DNA of 34,685 bases from an uncultured Clostridia bacterium (GTDB lineage: Bacteria; Bacillota; Clostridia; TANB77; CAG-508): NCBI GenBank assembly GCA_944393375.1, contig CALXZX010000016.1, forward strand, positions 1 to 34,685. Reading direction: 5' to 3'. Below the pieces are notes generated by a model. It did not search any database, was not told where the DNA came from, and saw nothing but the letters and a program-made list of their open reading frames with translations. Shown in pieces: positions 9,404 to 20,000 of this stretch; the first letter of the stretch is position 1, and each line of letters opens with the position of its first letter. Both the position numbers and the translations under genes were made by a program.

Positions 9404-10738
9404 ATGGAGTTAGGAAAAGTACCACCACATGATGTAGAGGCAGAACAAGCTGTTTTGGGAAGTATGCTAACAGATAAAGATGCAGTTATATCTGCAATAG
9501 AAGTCCTAAAAGAAGATGATTTTTATAGAACAGATAATAAATCTATTTATGAAGCAATTATTAATCTATATAATCGAGCAGAACCAATTGATATTATTAC
9601 TGTAAAAGCAGAATTAGAATCACTAGGAAAATTTGAGCAAGTTGGTGGATTAGAATATTTAGCAAGTTTGCCAGATAAAGTTCCAACAACAGCAAATGCG
9701 ATGAAATATATCAAAATTGTGGAAGAAAAATCAACTTTACGAAACTTAATCAAAACAGCCAATGAAATTATCGAATTGGGATATGACCCAACAGAAGATG
9801 TATCAGATATTATGGAAGGTGCAGAAAAAAAGATTTTTAACATTATGCAAAATAATGATAAAAAAAGTTACTCACCAATAAAAGACATATTAGTAGATAG
9901 TTTTACACAACTAGAAGAATTATATAATCGAAAACAACATATTACAGGTGTACCTTCTGGATTTACAGAATTAGATTATAAAACAGCAGGATTTCATGGT
10001 TCAGATTTAGTATTGATTGCAGCAAGACCAGCAATGGGTAAATCTGCATTTGCTTTAAATATAGCAACAAATGCAGCAGTACGTGCTAATGTGCCGGTAG
10101 CTATTTTTAGTTTGGAAATGTCAAAAGAACAAATGGTAAATAGAATTTTATGTAGTGAAGCTATGGTAGATAGTAATAAAGTAAGAACAGGTAAACTAGA
10201 AGAAGATGATTGGACAAAATTAGCAGGAAGTATAGGACCATTATCAGATGCAGAAATCTATATAGATGATACACCAGGAATATCTGTTATGGAAATTAGA
10301 GCAAAATGTAGAAAACTAAAATTAGAAAAAAATATAGGAATGGTTGTTATCGACTATTTGCAATTGGTACAAGGAAGTAATAAACGAAATGGAAGCCGTG
10401 AGCAAGAAATATCAGAAATTAGTAGATCTTTAAAAATACTTGCAAAAGAATTAAATGTACCAGTCATTGCATTATCACAATTATCAAGAGCAGTAGAACA
10501 AAGACCAGACCACAGACCTATGTTATCAGACTTAAGAGAATCTGGAGCAATTGAGCAAGATGCGGATATTGTTATGTTTTTATACAGAGATGATTATTAT
10601 AATAAAGATAGTGAGAAAAAAGATATTGCAGAAGTTATTATAGCAAAGCATAGAGGAGGCTCATTAGGAACCATAGAACTATTATGGTTAGGAAGTTATA
10701 CGAAATTTGTTAATTTGGAAAAAAGATTTGATGACTAA
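9404..10738 (+). CDS. dnaB: Replicative DNA helicase DnaB
   Basis: A 444-residue hexameric helicase that unwinds DNA at the replication fork (called dnaC in Bacillus). The N-terminal domain opens with VPPHDVEAEQAVLGSML, the usual start. The RecA-like domain has Walker A ARPAMGKS at about 207-214, Walker B VVIDYLQLV near 313-321, and the DnaB motif DLRESGAIEQDADIVMFLYR near 380-399. GGAGG lies just upstream of the ATG. It is co-oriented with rplI and probably in the same transcript. Confidence 0.97.
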   Translation: MELGKVPPHDVEAEQAVLGSMLTDKDAVISAIEVLKEDDFYRTDNKSIYEAIINLYNRAEPIDIITVKAELESLGKFEQVGGLEYLASLPDKVPTTANAMKYIKIVEEKSTLRNLIKTANEIIELGYDPTEDVSDIMEGAEKKIFNIMQNNDKKSYSPIKDILVDSFTQLEELYNRKQHITGVPSGFTELDYKTAGFHGSDLVLIAARPAMGKSAFALNIATNAAVRANVPVAIFSLEMSKEQMVNRILCSEAMVDSNKVRTGKLEEDDWTKLAGSIGPLSDAEIYIDDTPGISVMEIRAKCRKLKLEKNIGMVVIDYLQLVQGSNKRNGSREQEISEISRSLKILAKELNVPVIALSQLSRAVEQRPDHRPMLSDLRESGAIEQDADIVMFLYRDDYYNKDSEKKDIAEVIIAKHRGGSLGTIELLWLGSYTKFVNLEKRFDD

Positions 10739-10772
10739 TGTCCTTTTGGGACGTTTCCCAATGGACATTTTT
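10737..10772 (+). terminator. Hairpin between dnaB and tilS
   Basis: AATGTCC, then TTGGG, loop ACGTTT, CCCAA, GGACATT, followed by TTTT. It overlaps the dnaB stop codon. The TTGGGACGTTT core matches the repeat family seen at 8706-8796, so it may be a relic of such an element used as an attenuator. Confidence 0.6.
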
Positions 10773-10799
10773 AAATTTAATATTTAAAGGTGGAATTTT

Positions 10800-11828
10800 A
10801 TGGCACAAAGAGAAAAAAAGACATTAATGCATAAAGTATTAAATACAATAAAAAAATATCATTTAATAAAAACAGGAGATATACTAGTTTTAGGTGTTTC
10901 AGGAGGACCTGACTCTATTACCATGTTAGATATTTTATTAAAAATAAAACAAGAAAAACAAATAGTATTTGATTTTGTTGTTGCTCATGTCAATCATATG
11001 ATAAGAGACGAGGCAACACTAGACGAAGAATATGTCAAAAATTATTGTATAAAAAATAAAATACAATTTTATACAAAAAGTATAGATGTTCAAAAAATAG
11101 CAAATACTAATAAAATCAGTACAGAAGAATCAGGAAGAAATGCAAGATATCAATTTTTTGATGAAGTCTTACAAAAAATTAGTGGAAATAAGATTGCTAT
11201 TGCACATAATAAAAATGATAAAGTAGAAACAATGATTATGAACGAACTACGTGGGTGTGGTATACAGGGACTAAAAGGAATAGAACCAATAAGAGATAAA
11301 TATATCAGACCATTAATTGAATGCGAAAGAAAAGAGATTGAAGAATATTGTAAGGAAAACAATATAGAGCCAAGAATTGATAGAACTAACTTTGAAAACA
11401 TCTATACCAGAAATAAGATTAGAAATATAGTTATTCCATATATAGAACAAGAATTTAATCCGAATATCATAGAAACAATGGATAGACTTTCTAATCTTGT
11501 AATAGAGCAAGAAGCATATATACAAAAACAAGTAAAAAAAGTATATAAAAACATTGTATTAGAAGAAAAAATAGATTCAAGTCAAATGGAACAATATATT
11601 ATATTAGATATAAAAGGATTTAATGAACAAGAAAAGGTTATAAAATCAAATGTGATTTTATATACTATAACAAAGCTTTTTAACACAGCAAAAGGAATTG
11701 AAAAGATACATATAGAAGATATTATAAAATTATGTGCTAATAATATAGGAAATAAATATTTAATGCCTAATAAAAATTTAAAAATTTTTATTAAAAATGG
11801 AAAAATAAAAATTTCTAAGGAAGTATAA
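10800..11828 (+). CDS. tilS: tRNA(Ile)-lysidine synthase
   Basis: Modifies the wobble C of the CAU-anticodon tRNA-Ile to lysidine so that it reads AUA. The 342-residue protein has the N-type ATP pyrophosphatase P-loop SGGPDS at about residues 36-41, VAHVNHMIR near 61-69, and the middle motif GCGIQGLKGIEPIRDKYIRPLIE (about 143-165) typical of TilS. It is shorter than the Bacillus enzyme because the C-terminal domain is reduced, as in other compact TilS proteins. The neighbouring ftsH is the usual partner, but the hpt gene commonly found between them is missing. AAAGGTGG lies before the ATG. Confidence 0.93.
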   Translation: MAQREKKTLMHKVLNTIKKYHLIKTGDILVLGVSGGPDSITMLDILLKIKQEKQIVFDFVVAHVNHMIRDEATLDEEYVKNYCIKNKIQFYTKSIDVQKIANTNKISTEESGRNARYQFFDEVLQKISGNKIAIAHNKNDKVETMIMNELRGCGIQGLKGIEPIRDKYIRPLIECERKEIEEYCKENNIEPRIDRTNFENIYTRNKIRNIVIPYIEQEFNPNIIETMDRLSNLVIEQEAYIQKQVKKVYKNIVLEEKIDSSQMEQYIILDIKGFNEQEKVIKSNVILYTITKLFNTAKGIEKIHIEDIIKLCANNIGNKYLMPNKNLKIFIKNGKIKISKEV

Positions 11829-11988
11829 GTATCCGTAATATTTTGGAAAATAGATTATAAATTGTAATAAAAAAGAAATACAAAAAACTATTGAAAAAGA
11901 AAAAACAATATGATAGAGTGCTGAAAGATAAAAGTGCACAGATATGCGCAAAATAAGTAAACATCTAGTATAAAGAGGAGGAATTATC

Positions 11989-13803
11989 TTGAAAAACGGA
12001 ATAAAAACATTAGCAATGTGGCTAATCATAATCGTAATTTTTTTAGTTGTATTATCATCAATTGTAGAAAATAGCAATTCGAGATTAACCTATTCAGAAT
12101 TAATGACAAATATAAATAGTAACAATGTAAAATCAATTGTCATTAATGCTGATGGAAAAACAGCAGAAGTAGAATTAAAAGATGATAATATGAGAAAAGA
12201 AACGAATATACCAGATATGGGAACTTTTATGACATATGTAGAAGAATTCATAAATAATGGAAACTTTACATTAGAAGAAAAATCAGAATCTATATTTATG
12301 ACATTACTTCCACTAGTAACACCATTTGCTATATTAATCATATTTATGCTTTTCTGGTTTTTAACAATGGGAGGAGCTAGTAGTGGAAATCCTGGAAGTA
12401 AAACTATGTCATTTGGAAAAAGTAAAGCTAGAATGATGACACCAGCAGAGAAAAATAGAATTACATTTGAAGATGTTGCAGGTGTAGACGAAGAAAAAGA
12501 AGAATTAGAAGAAATTGTACAATTCTTAAAAAATCCAAAGAAATTCACAGATATGGGAGCAAGAATCCCAAAAGGTGTTTTATTAGTTGGTCAACCAGGT
12601 ACAGGTAAAACATTGCTTGCAAAAGCAGTTGCCGGAGAAGCAGGCGTACCATTCTTTATCATCAGTGGATCAGACTTTGTAGAAATGTTTGTTGGTGTTG
12701 GTGCTTCAAGAGTAAGAGATTTATTTGACCAAGCTAAGAAAAATGCACCATGTATCATATTTATAGATGAAATTGATGCCGTAGGACGTCAAAGAGGTGC
12801 AGGCCTTGGTGGTGGACATGATGAAAGAGAACAAACATTAAACCAATTATTAGTTGAAATGGACGGATTTGCAGAAAATGAAGGTGTTATTGTTTTAGCA
12901 GCAACTAATAGACCAGATGTATTAGATAAAGCATTATTAAGAGCAGGAAGATTTGATAGACAAATTGTTGTAGGATTACCAGATGTAAAAGCAAGAGAAC
13001 AAATCTTAGAAGTGCATAGTAGAAAGAAAAGACTAGCTGATGATGTAGACTTAAAAGTCATTGCAAAAAATACTTCAGGATTTGCAGGAGCTGACTTAGA
13101 GAATATATTAAATGAAGCAGCATTATTAGCAGCTAGAAGAAATATGAATGAAATTGGAATGAGAGAAATTGAAGATGCTATGGTGAAAGTAACCATGGGG
13201 CCTGAAAAGAAAACAAGAGTAAGAAGTGATAAAGAAAACAAATTAGTTGCTTATCATGAAGCAGGGCACGCAGTTGTTAGCCATTATTTAGAAACACAAG
13301 ACCCTGTACATGAAATATCAATTGTACCTAGAGGTATGGCTGGGGGATATACAATGTATAGACCAACAGAAGACAAAAACTTCATGTCAAAAACAGAAAT
13401 GGAAGAAAATATTGTATCACTTTTAGGTGGTAGAGTAGCAGAAGCACTTATCTTAAATGATATATCAACAGGTGCAAGTAATGATATCGAAAGAGCAACA
13501 CAAATTGCAAGAAGTATGGTAACTAAATATGGTATGAGTGAAAAAATAGGAGCATTAATGTTTGGCTCTAGTCAAGATGAAGTCTTTTTAGGAAGGGATT
13601 TTGGACATACAAAAGAATATTCAGAAGAAACAGCAGCCGTTATTGATGAAGAAACAAAAAGAATTGTGGATACTGGATATAATAGAGCAAAGAAAATATT
13701 ATCAGACAATGTAGATAAACTACACAAAGTTGCAGGAATATTATTAGAAAAAGAAAAAATTACTGCTGATGAATTTGAAGCAATTTTTGCAGAACAACAA
13801 TAG
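11989..13803 (+). CDS. ftsH: ATP-dependent zinc metalloprotease FtsH
   Basis: A 604-residue membrane protease degrading misassembled membrane proteins and regulators. It has a membrane helix at about 8-26, an extracytoplasmic loop, and a second helix at about 103-125. The AAA ATPase domain has Walker A GQPGTGKT (about 201-208; the family usually has GPPGTGKT), [14 protein letters not shown], and the second region of homology [20 protein letters not shown]. The zinc site HEAGH is at about 423-427. The TTG start follows AGAGGAGG (11974-11981) at good spacing. A terminator lies directly after the stop. Confidence 0.97.
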   Translation: MKNGIKTLAMWLIIIVIFLVVLSSIVENSNSRLTYSELMTNINSNNVKSIVINADGKTAEVELKDDNMRKETNIPDMGTFMTYVEEFINNGNFTLEEKSESIFMTLLPLVTPFAILIIFMLFWFLTMGGASSGNPGSKTMSFGKSKARMMTPAEKNRITFEDVAGVDEEKEELEEIVQFLKNPKKFTDMGARIPKGVLLVGQPGTGKTLLAKAVAGEAGVPFFIISGSDFVEMFVGVGASRVRDLFDQAKKNAPCIIFIDEIDAVGRQRGAGLGGGHDEREQTLNQLLVEMDGFAENEGVIVLAATNRPDVLDKALLRAGRFDRQIVVGLPDVKAREQILEVHSRKKRLADDVDLKVIAKNTSGFAGADLENILNEAALLAARRNMNEIGMREIEDAMVKVTMGPEKKTRVRSDKENKLVAYHEAGHAVVSHYLETQDPVHEISIVPRGMAGGYTMYRPTEDKNFMSKTEMEENIVSLLGGRVAEALILNDISTGASNDIERATQIARSMVTKYGMSEKIGALMFGSSQDEVFLGRDFGHTKEYSEETAAVIDEETKRIVDTGYNRAKKILSDNVDKLHKVAGILLEKEKITADEFEAIFAEQQ

Positions 13804-13813
13804 AAAAAGCTAC

Positions 13814-13840
13814 GGACGTACGAGGTACGTCCATTTTTTT
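13814..13840 (+). terminator. ftsH terminator
   Basis: GGACGTAC, loop GAG, GTACGTCC, then A and seven T. A near-identical copy stands at 20495-20520. Confidence 0.9.
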
Positions 13841-13886
13841 GCCTAAAAATGAAAGTAGTAAATGAAAAATATAAAATTTGTGATCA

Positions 13887-13990
13887 AAATGTCATAAAAA
13901 TTTAATATAAGGCAATAAAAATGTCAAAGAGAAAAGCCGTAAGAAGAAAAGATACATGCTTACAGTTGCAAAGAAAAGTTATATTTACAA
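13887..13990 (+). promoter_or_regulatory. Conserved upstream/leader element, copy 1
   Basis: It shares with 20566-20669 an identical AAATGTCATAAAAATTTAATATAA start, then CCGTAAG exactly 50 nt later, and TATATTTACAA 43 nt after that. Intervening bases differ. It may combine a promoter that does not look like sigma-A (no good -35/-10 pair common to both copies) with a structured 5' leader. It matches no riboswitch consensus that I know. Confidence 0.4.
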
Positions 13991-14101
13991 GGTATATAAA
14001 ATTTTATATAGTATAAGTAGGAAAAATTGTATCAGAAGATAGAAAGACAAGATTAAATGTACAAAATAGTAAGGCGCTTTATAAAAGGGAGGAAGTTACA
14101 C

Positions 14102-16909
14102 ATGAAAAAGGGAATAAAAAAAGCAATATCTACCATAGCGATATTAACAATGACATTTCAAATGGGAATGCCAATAATACCTGCATTTACTTCAAAAGTA
14201 TTTGCAACAGACATGACAATTCCGGTAGAAGCAGAAAATATACAAGTAACAGCTGATGAAGAAGGGATAACAGAAGCATCAGAAAGTATAGATACAACAC
14301 AACCAGAAGAAATATCAAGAAACTATGAAATTAAAAAAGAAGAAAGTTGGGATATATCTGCAAATGGAGATGGAAGTGTTATAGCAAAATGGACATTAAA
14401 GGATAGAACCTTGACAATATCTGGAACAGGTGAAATGAAAGATTGGGGGTGGACCGACCAAGGAGATTGGCATAGAATACAATATATAGATAGTATAAAA
14501 AGAATAATTATAGAAAATGGGATAACAAATATAGGCAATAGTGCATTTGAATATTGTACTAGTTTAACAACTGTTACGATTCCGGAAAGTGTAATAAACA
14601 TAGGTTATAATGCATTTACTGAATGTAGTAGTTTGAAAAATATAGAAATTCCAGAAAAAGTAATAAGTATAGGAAGATATGCTCTTGCAGGATGTACTAG
14701 TTTAGAAAGTATAAATGTAGCAGCAAATAACAAAAATTATTTAAGTATAGATGGTGTTCTGTTTAGTAAAGATAAAACACAAATTATACAATATCCTAGT
14801 GCTAAAAGTGATATAAAAGAATATATAATACCAAGTACTGTGACAAGTATAGAAGAATATGCTTTTTATCAATGTAGTTATTTAGAAAGTGTAATAATTC
14901 CAAAAGGTGTAACAAGTATAGAAGACGGCACATTTTATGGATGTAATGGTTTAACCAATATAACGATTCCAGGGGGAGTAACAACCATAGGAGAATCTGC
15001 ATTTGAATCTTGTACTAGTTTAACAAGTATAAGTATTCCAGAAGGAGTAACAACCATAGGAGAATCTACATTTGAATCTTGTACTAGCTTAGAAAATATA
15101 ACAATACCAGAAACGATAACAAATATAGGAGAATCTGCTTTTAAATCTTGTACTAGTTTAAAAAATATAAAAATACCAAAAGGAGTAACTAGTATAGCAG
15201 ATTATATATTTTATAGGTGTAGTAATTTAACCAATATAGAAATTCCAAAAAGTACAACAGATATAGGTAGATATGCATTTTATAAATGTAGTAGTTTAGG
15301 AAGTATAGATATTCCAGAGAGTATAGTAAGTATAGGAAATTATGCATTTTTAGAATGTAGTAGTTTAAAAAGTATAGATATTCCAAAAGAAGTAACAAGC
15401 ATAGGAGATAGTGCAATTCCTACAACAACAGTTATATATGTACAGGCAGATAGTGAAGGACATAGATATGCAGAAGAAGAAAAACAAGGATATGTTTTAG
15501 AAGGAAAGGCAACAAATATAGAGACAAATTATGAAATTAAAGAGAAAGAAACATGGGATATATCAAAGAATGAAGACGAAAGTATAATGGCTACATGGAC
15601 ATTAAATGACAGAACATTAACCATATCTGGAACAGGAGAAATGAAAAATTGGGAACATAATGAAGAAATAGATTGGCATAATACACAATATACAGATTTA
15701 ATAGAAAATGTAATTATACAAGAACAAATAAAATGTATAGGAGAAAAAGCATTTTATAAATGCATTAATCTAGATACTGTAACAATTCTAGAAGGAGTAG
15801 TAAATATAGGAAAGCATGCGTTTTATAAGTGTAGTGATCTAAATAGTATAACGATTCCAGAAGGATTAACAATCATAGAAGAATCTGCATTTCAATATTG
15901 CACTAATTTAACGAATATAAATATTCCAAAAAGTGTAGAAAATATAGTTGATAAAGCATTTGCTGAATGTAGTAGTTTAAAAAGTATAGAAATTCCAGAA
16001 AAAGTAATAAGTATAGGAAAATATGCATTTGCAGGATGTACTAGTTTAGAAAATATAAATGTAGCTGTAAATAATAAAAATTATCTAAGTATAGATGGTG
16101 TTTTGTTCAACAAAGATAAAACGCAAATTATACAATATCCTAGTGCTAAAAGTGATGCAAAAGAATATGTGATACCAAATACTGTAATAAGTATAGAAGA
16201 ATATGCATTTTATCAATGTAATAACTTGGCAAGTATAACGATTCCAGAAGGAATAACAAGTATAGAAAATGGTACATTTTATGGATGTACTAGCTTAACC
16301 AATATAACCATTCCAGAAGGAGTAACAATTATAGGAGAATCTGCATTTGAATATTGTACTAGTTTAGCAAGTATAAGTATTCCAGAAAGTGTGGAAATCA
16401 TAGAAGGTAGAGTGTTTAATGGATGTAGTAGTTTAGAAAGTATAACGCTACCTGAAAGAATAACCAATATAGAAGAAGAAACTTTTGAAAGATGTAGTAG
16501 TTTAACCAATATAACCATTCCAAAAGCAGTAACAATCATAGAAGAATATGCATTTGCAGAATGTACTAGTTTAACAAGTATAAATATTCCAAGTAGTATA
16601 AGAACTATAGAAAAAGATGCTATTTCAAATACAACTATTATATATGCAAAATTAAATACGGAAGGGCATAGATATGCCGAAGAAAACAAGCAAGGATATA
16701 TATTGACTTATGAAACTGGAGACATTGATGGCAATGAAATGATAGAAATAACAGACTTCTTAATGTTAAAAAGACATCTAGTAGCAGGAAATAGAACCAA
16801 CTGGATATTAACAGAAAATAGCTTATTAGCAGCAGATATAAATGAAGATGGAAGTGTAGATATAACAGATATGTTAATGTTAAAAAGAGAAATTGTAGAA
16901 AATATATAA
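14102..16909 (+). CDS. Dockerin-bearing BspA-type leucine-rich repeat surface protein 1
   Basis: 935 residues. Signal peptide about 1-36 (basic start, hydrophobic core, cleavage near VFA). It carries two copies of one unit. Each unit is a cap domain, with WDIS, SVIAKW and LTISGTGEMK (about 72-117 and 476-516), followed by 23-residue repeats of the type LTSITIPEGVTSIGESAFEGC (about 138-450 and 540-860), the BspA or LRR_5 family used in adhesion. The end (873-935) is a type I dockerin with two calcium loops, DIDGNEMIEITD and DINEDGSVDITD, each followed by LMLKR. The ATG at 14102 is chosen because AGGGAGG (14086-14092) precedes it and MKKGIKK starts the signal peptide; an ATG at 14057 lacks a site. 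Predicted cargo of the cohesin protein at 33106. Ligand unknown. Confidence 0.9.
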   Translation: MKKGIKKAISTIAILTMTFQMGMPIIPAFTSKVFATDMTIPVEAENIQVTADEEGITEASESIDTTQPEEISRNYEIKKEESWDISANGDGSVIAKWTLKDRTLTISGTGEMKDWGWTDQGDWHRIQYIDSIKRIIIENGITNIGNSAFEYCTSLTTVTIPESVINIGYNAFTECSSLKNIEIPEKVISIGRYALAGCTSLESINVAANNKNYLSIDGVLFSKDKTQIIQYPSAKSDIKEYIIPSTVTSIEEYAFYQCSYLESVIIPKGVTSIEDGTFYGCNGLTNITIPGGVTTIGESAFESCTSLTSISIPEGVTTIGESTFESCTSLENITIPETITNIGESAFKSCTSLKNIKIPKGVTSIADYIFYRCSNLTNIEIPKSTTDIGRYAFYKCSSLGSIDIPESIVSIGNYAFLECSSLKSIDIPKEVTSIGDSAIPTTTVIYVQADSEGHRYAEEEKQGYVLEGKATNIETNYEIKEKETWDISKNEDESIMATWTLNDRTLTISGTGEMKNWEHNEEIDWHNTQYTDLIENVIIQEQIKCIGEKAFYKCINLDTVTILEGVVNIGKHAFYKCSDLNSITIPEGLTIIEESAFQYCTNLTNINIPKSVENIVDKAFAECSSLKSIEIPEKVISIGKYAFAGCTSLENINVAVNNKNYLSIDGVLFNKDKTQIIQYPSAKSDAKEYVIPNTVISIEEYAFYQCNNLASITIPEGITSIENGTFYGCTSLTNITIPEGVTIIGESAFEYCTSLASISIPESVEIIEGRVFNGCSSLESITLPERITNIEEETFERCSSLTNITIPKAVTIIEEYAFAECTSLTSINIPSSIRTIEKDAISNTTIIYAKLNTEGHRYAEENKQGYILTYETGDIDGNEMIEITDFLMLKRHLVAGNRTNWILTENSLLAADINEDGSVDITDMLMLKREIVENI

Positions 16910-17001
16910 AACATATGTATTATTGCATCAAAAAGAAATTTATGAAGATTATTTATTATAGAAATTTTGCTTATAATTTGATTAAAAAGGGAGATAAACA
17001 T

Positions 17002-20000
17002 ATGAATAAGAAAGTAACAAAAATCGTATGTATAACAATATTATTCACAGTAATATTTCAAGTTCTGATAGCAATGACTATGGAGATAAAAGTCTTGGCA
17101 GCAAGTGATGATACTATAACTGAAATTTATACTAAGGAAGATTTTTTTAATTTCATAGACGAAGCAAATAAAAGTTATGAGTCCTATATGAATAAAACAA
17201 TAAAATTAATGAATGATATTGATTTAGAAACTAGTATAGAAAATCCATGTAAAACTGTAAATCCCGCATTGGGATTCTATGGGGATTTTGATGGACAAAA
17301 TCATACAATATATAATTTATATTTGGAAAAACCTTTGTTTGAACAAGCCAATAGAAATATCAGAAACTTAAATATAGAAAATGCTCGGAATCCAATTAAA
17401 AGAAACGGAAGAAAATCAATATGATGATAATATGGCCATTTTAGTTGGGATCTCATATGCAACTATAGAAAATTGTCATATAAAAAATGCTTCGATTGAT
17501 ATAGAAACCATAGATGGAATGACAGTAGGAGGAATTGTAGCTGATAATGGGGAATATATAAAAAATTGTACTGCAGATATAGATATAACGGTAAATATTG
17601 CATCTGCATCAGGAGGAATTGCTGCCATCAATTCTAGTAGAGCACAAATAGCAAAATGTAGTAATTTTGGAAATATTACTGTAAACCAGTTAGATTCCTT
17701 TAATGCCGCATCTGTAGGGGGAATTGTTGGTGCAAATTATTCAATAGTTGATAGATGCTACAATGTAGGAAATGTAACTTGTGTAAAAAGCACAGTAGGT
17801 GATGGCGTGACAAATGCAGCCACAGGAGGAATAGTAGGTTTATGTTGTGAGAAAACAACTTCTGTAACAAATAGTTATAATAAAGGAACTATATCAGGAG
17901 ACAGGCTTGTAGGAGGAATTGTAGGTTGTGGAGGACGTTCTGTAACTGATACAACAGGTACTAATATTTATCATTCATATTCAATAGGAAAAATAATATG
18001 TGATGATGCGTTAAAAGGAAATATTATAGCCCTTAATGAACCTGAAGGAATAGTAGAAAATTGTTACTATTTAAGAAATGGAATTCAAGGAATTGCTAAC
18101 AATAAAGAAGGAGCTACTTTTTCAGCAACAGAAATGACAGAAAATCAAATGAAAAACCAAAGTTTTATGAAACAATTAAATTTAAATGATACAGCATATT
18201 TATGGAATAGTAACATAAATGATGGGTATCCATATATAGATATTGAAGCACCTAATATACAAGTAATGTATAACAAAAATGATGAAAGTTCAGCAGTAAC
18301 AGTAACATTACAAGCTAATGAAAAAATGAAAAAGAAAAGTGGATTTGAATTATCAGAAAATGGAATGCAATTAGTAAAAACATATTTTGCAAACTATTCA
18401 GAAGATGTTGTTATTGAAGATATGAATGGTAATAGTACAACAGTCAATATTAAAATTGATGGAATCGTAGAAAATGATAAACAGACATATAATATTTATA
18501 CAAGAGAAGACTTAATTGAGATTTCAGACAGACTAAAAGCAGGAGATAGTTTTGAAAATAAAACGGTAAATTTAATGAATGATATCGAAATTAGTGATGA
18601 TGAAAGTTTCTTGTGGGAGCCATTGGGAACATTTTCAAATCCATTTAAAGGAACATTTTTAGGAAATAATCATACGATTTCAGGAATCTATTCAGAAGGA
18701 TATACAGGAGAAAAAGGATTTTTTGGAGTGTGTTCAGGTGCTACAATCACAAAATTAAATTTAGATAATATTTCTTTTACAGGTTATGCAGAATATGTAG
18801 GAGGATTAGCTGCATATACAAAAGATGATACAACAATCAAAAAATGCACAGTAAACGCAAATCTTAATATAGATTCTTCAAAGAGAGATACCCAATATAT
18901 TAATAGAAAAGTAGGAATATTAGTGGGATCAGCTAATGATACAATTATTCAATCTTGTACGACAAAAGGTTCTAATAAACTAACAATTGTATATGGTGAT
19001 AGTGTAGCATTAGGAGGAATGGTAGGAGATCGGTAGTACAACAGAAATAAAAAATTCTATAAATCAAGCTACAATAGAAGGGGATAACAATTGTAATAGA
19101 GTAGGAGGAATTATAGGTGAAGCTTATTCTTGTACAATAGACAAGACATTTAATAGTGGAAATATAAAAGTATATGATGGAGGTTTTGGAACAGGTGGAA
19201 TTATTGGTGATGATAGAGTAGGAGAAATAAATATTAGTAATAGCTATAATATAGGAAAAATTACAACAGAATATTCATATGAAGATACAAGAATAGGTGG
19301 AATCATTGGATTTTTTAGTAATGAAAATGCAATCATAGAAAATTGTTATAATGCAGGAATAATTTCTTCAGGAGGAGGAATTGTTGGAGAAAAAAGTGAA
19401 GGTATTATACAAAATTGTTACTATGATGTTAGTAAGTCAAGTAAAGGATATTCTAGTAGCAATGCTGAAGAAAATGGAATTATAGGAAAAACAACACAAG
19501 AAATGCAATCAGATGATTTTATCAACTTGTTAAATAGTGGTGTGTTTTCTAAAGACATAGAAAATATAAATAACGGATATCCTATTATAGAAGTGTTTAA
19601 GTGTACAGTAGATTATAGTATAAAAACACTTACAAATCAAAACGTTATAGTAAAAATTACAAGTATTAATCAATTACAAGAATTAGATGGATGGGAATTA
19701 TCAAGTGATAAGAAAACTTTAACCAAAGAATATACGAAGAATATTAAAGAAACAATACTTGTTAGTGATGTGGAAGAAAATGAAAAACAAATAAATATAG
19801 AAATTAATAATATAGACAAGACAGGTCCAAGTGTCAATGTAGGATATAGTACCAAAAATCCAACAAGAGAAAATGTAACAGTAACAATCACTTCAAATGA
19901 AGAAGTACAAGCAATAACAGGTTGGACATTGTCAAGTGATAAGAAGACATTAACAAAAGAATATAGTGCTAATACAAAAGAAGCAGTTACCATAAAAGAT

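Noticed and set aside
13887..13990. Known riboswitch (cyclic-di-GMP, preQ1 or similar) before the surface genes
   Set aside because: The conserved blocks do not fit the consensus of those riboswitches; kept only as an unassigned leader element.
14500..16690. Regular short DNA repeats resembling a CRISPR array
   Set aside because: The period is 69 bp, in frame, coding 23-residue leucine-rich repeats; there are no unique spacers between constant repeats and no cas genes.
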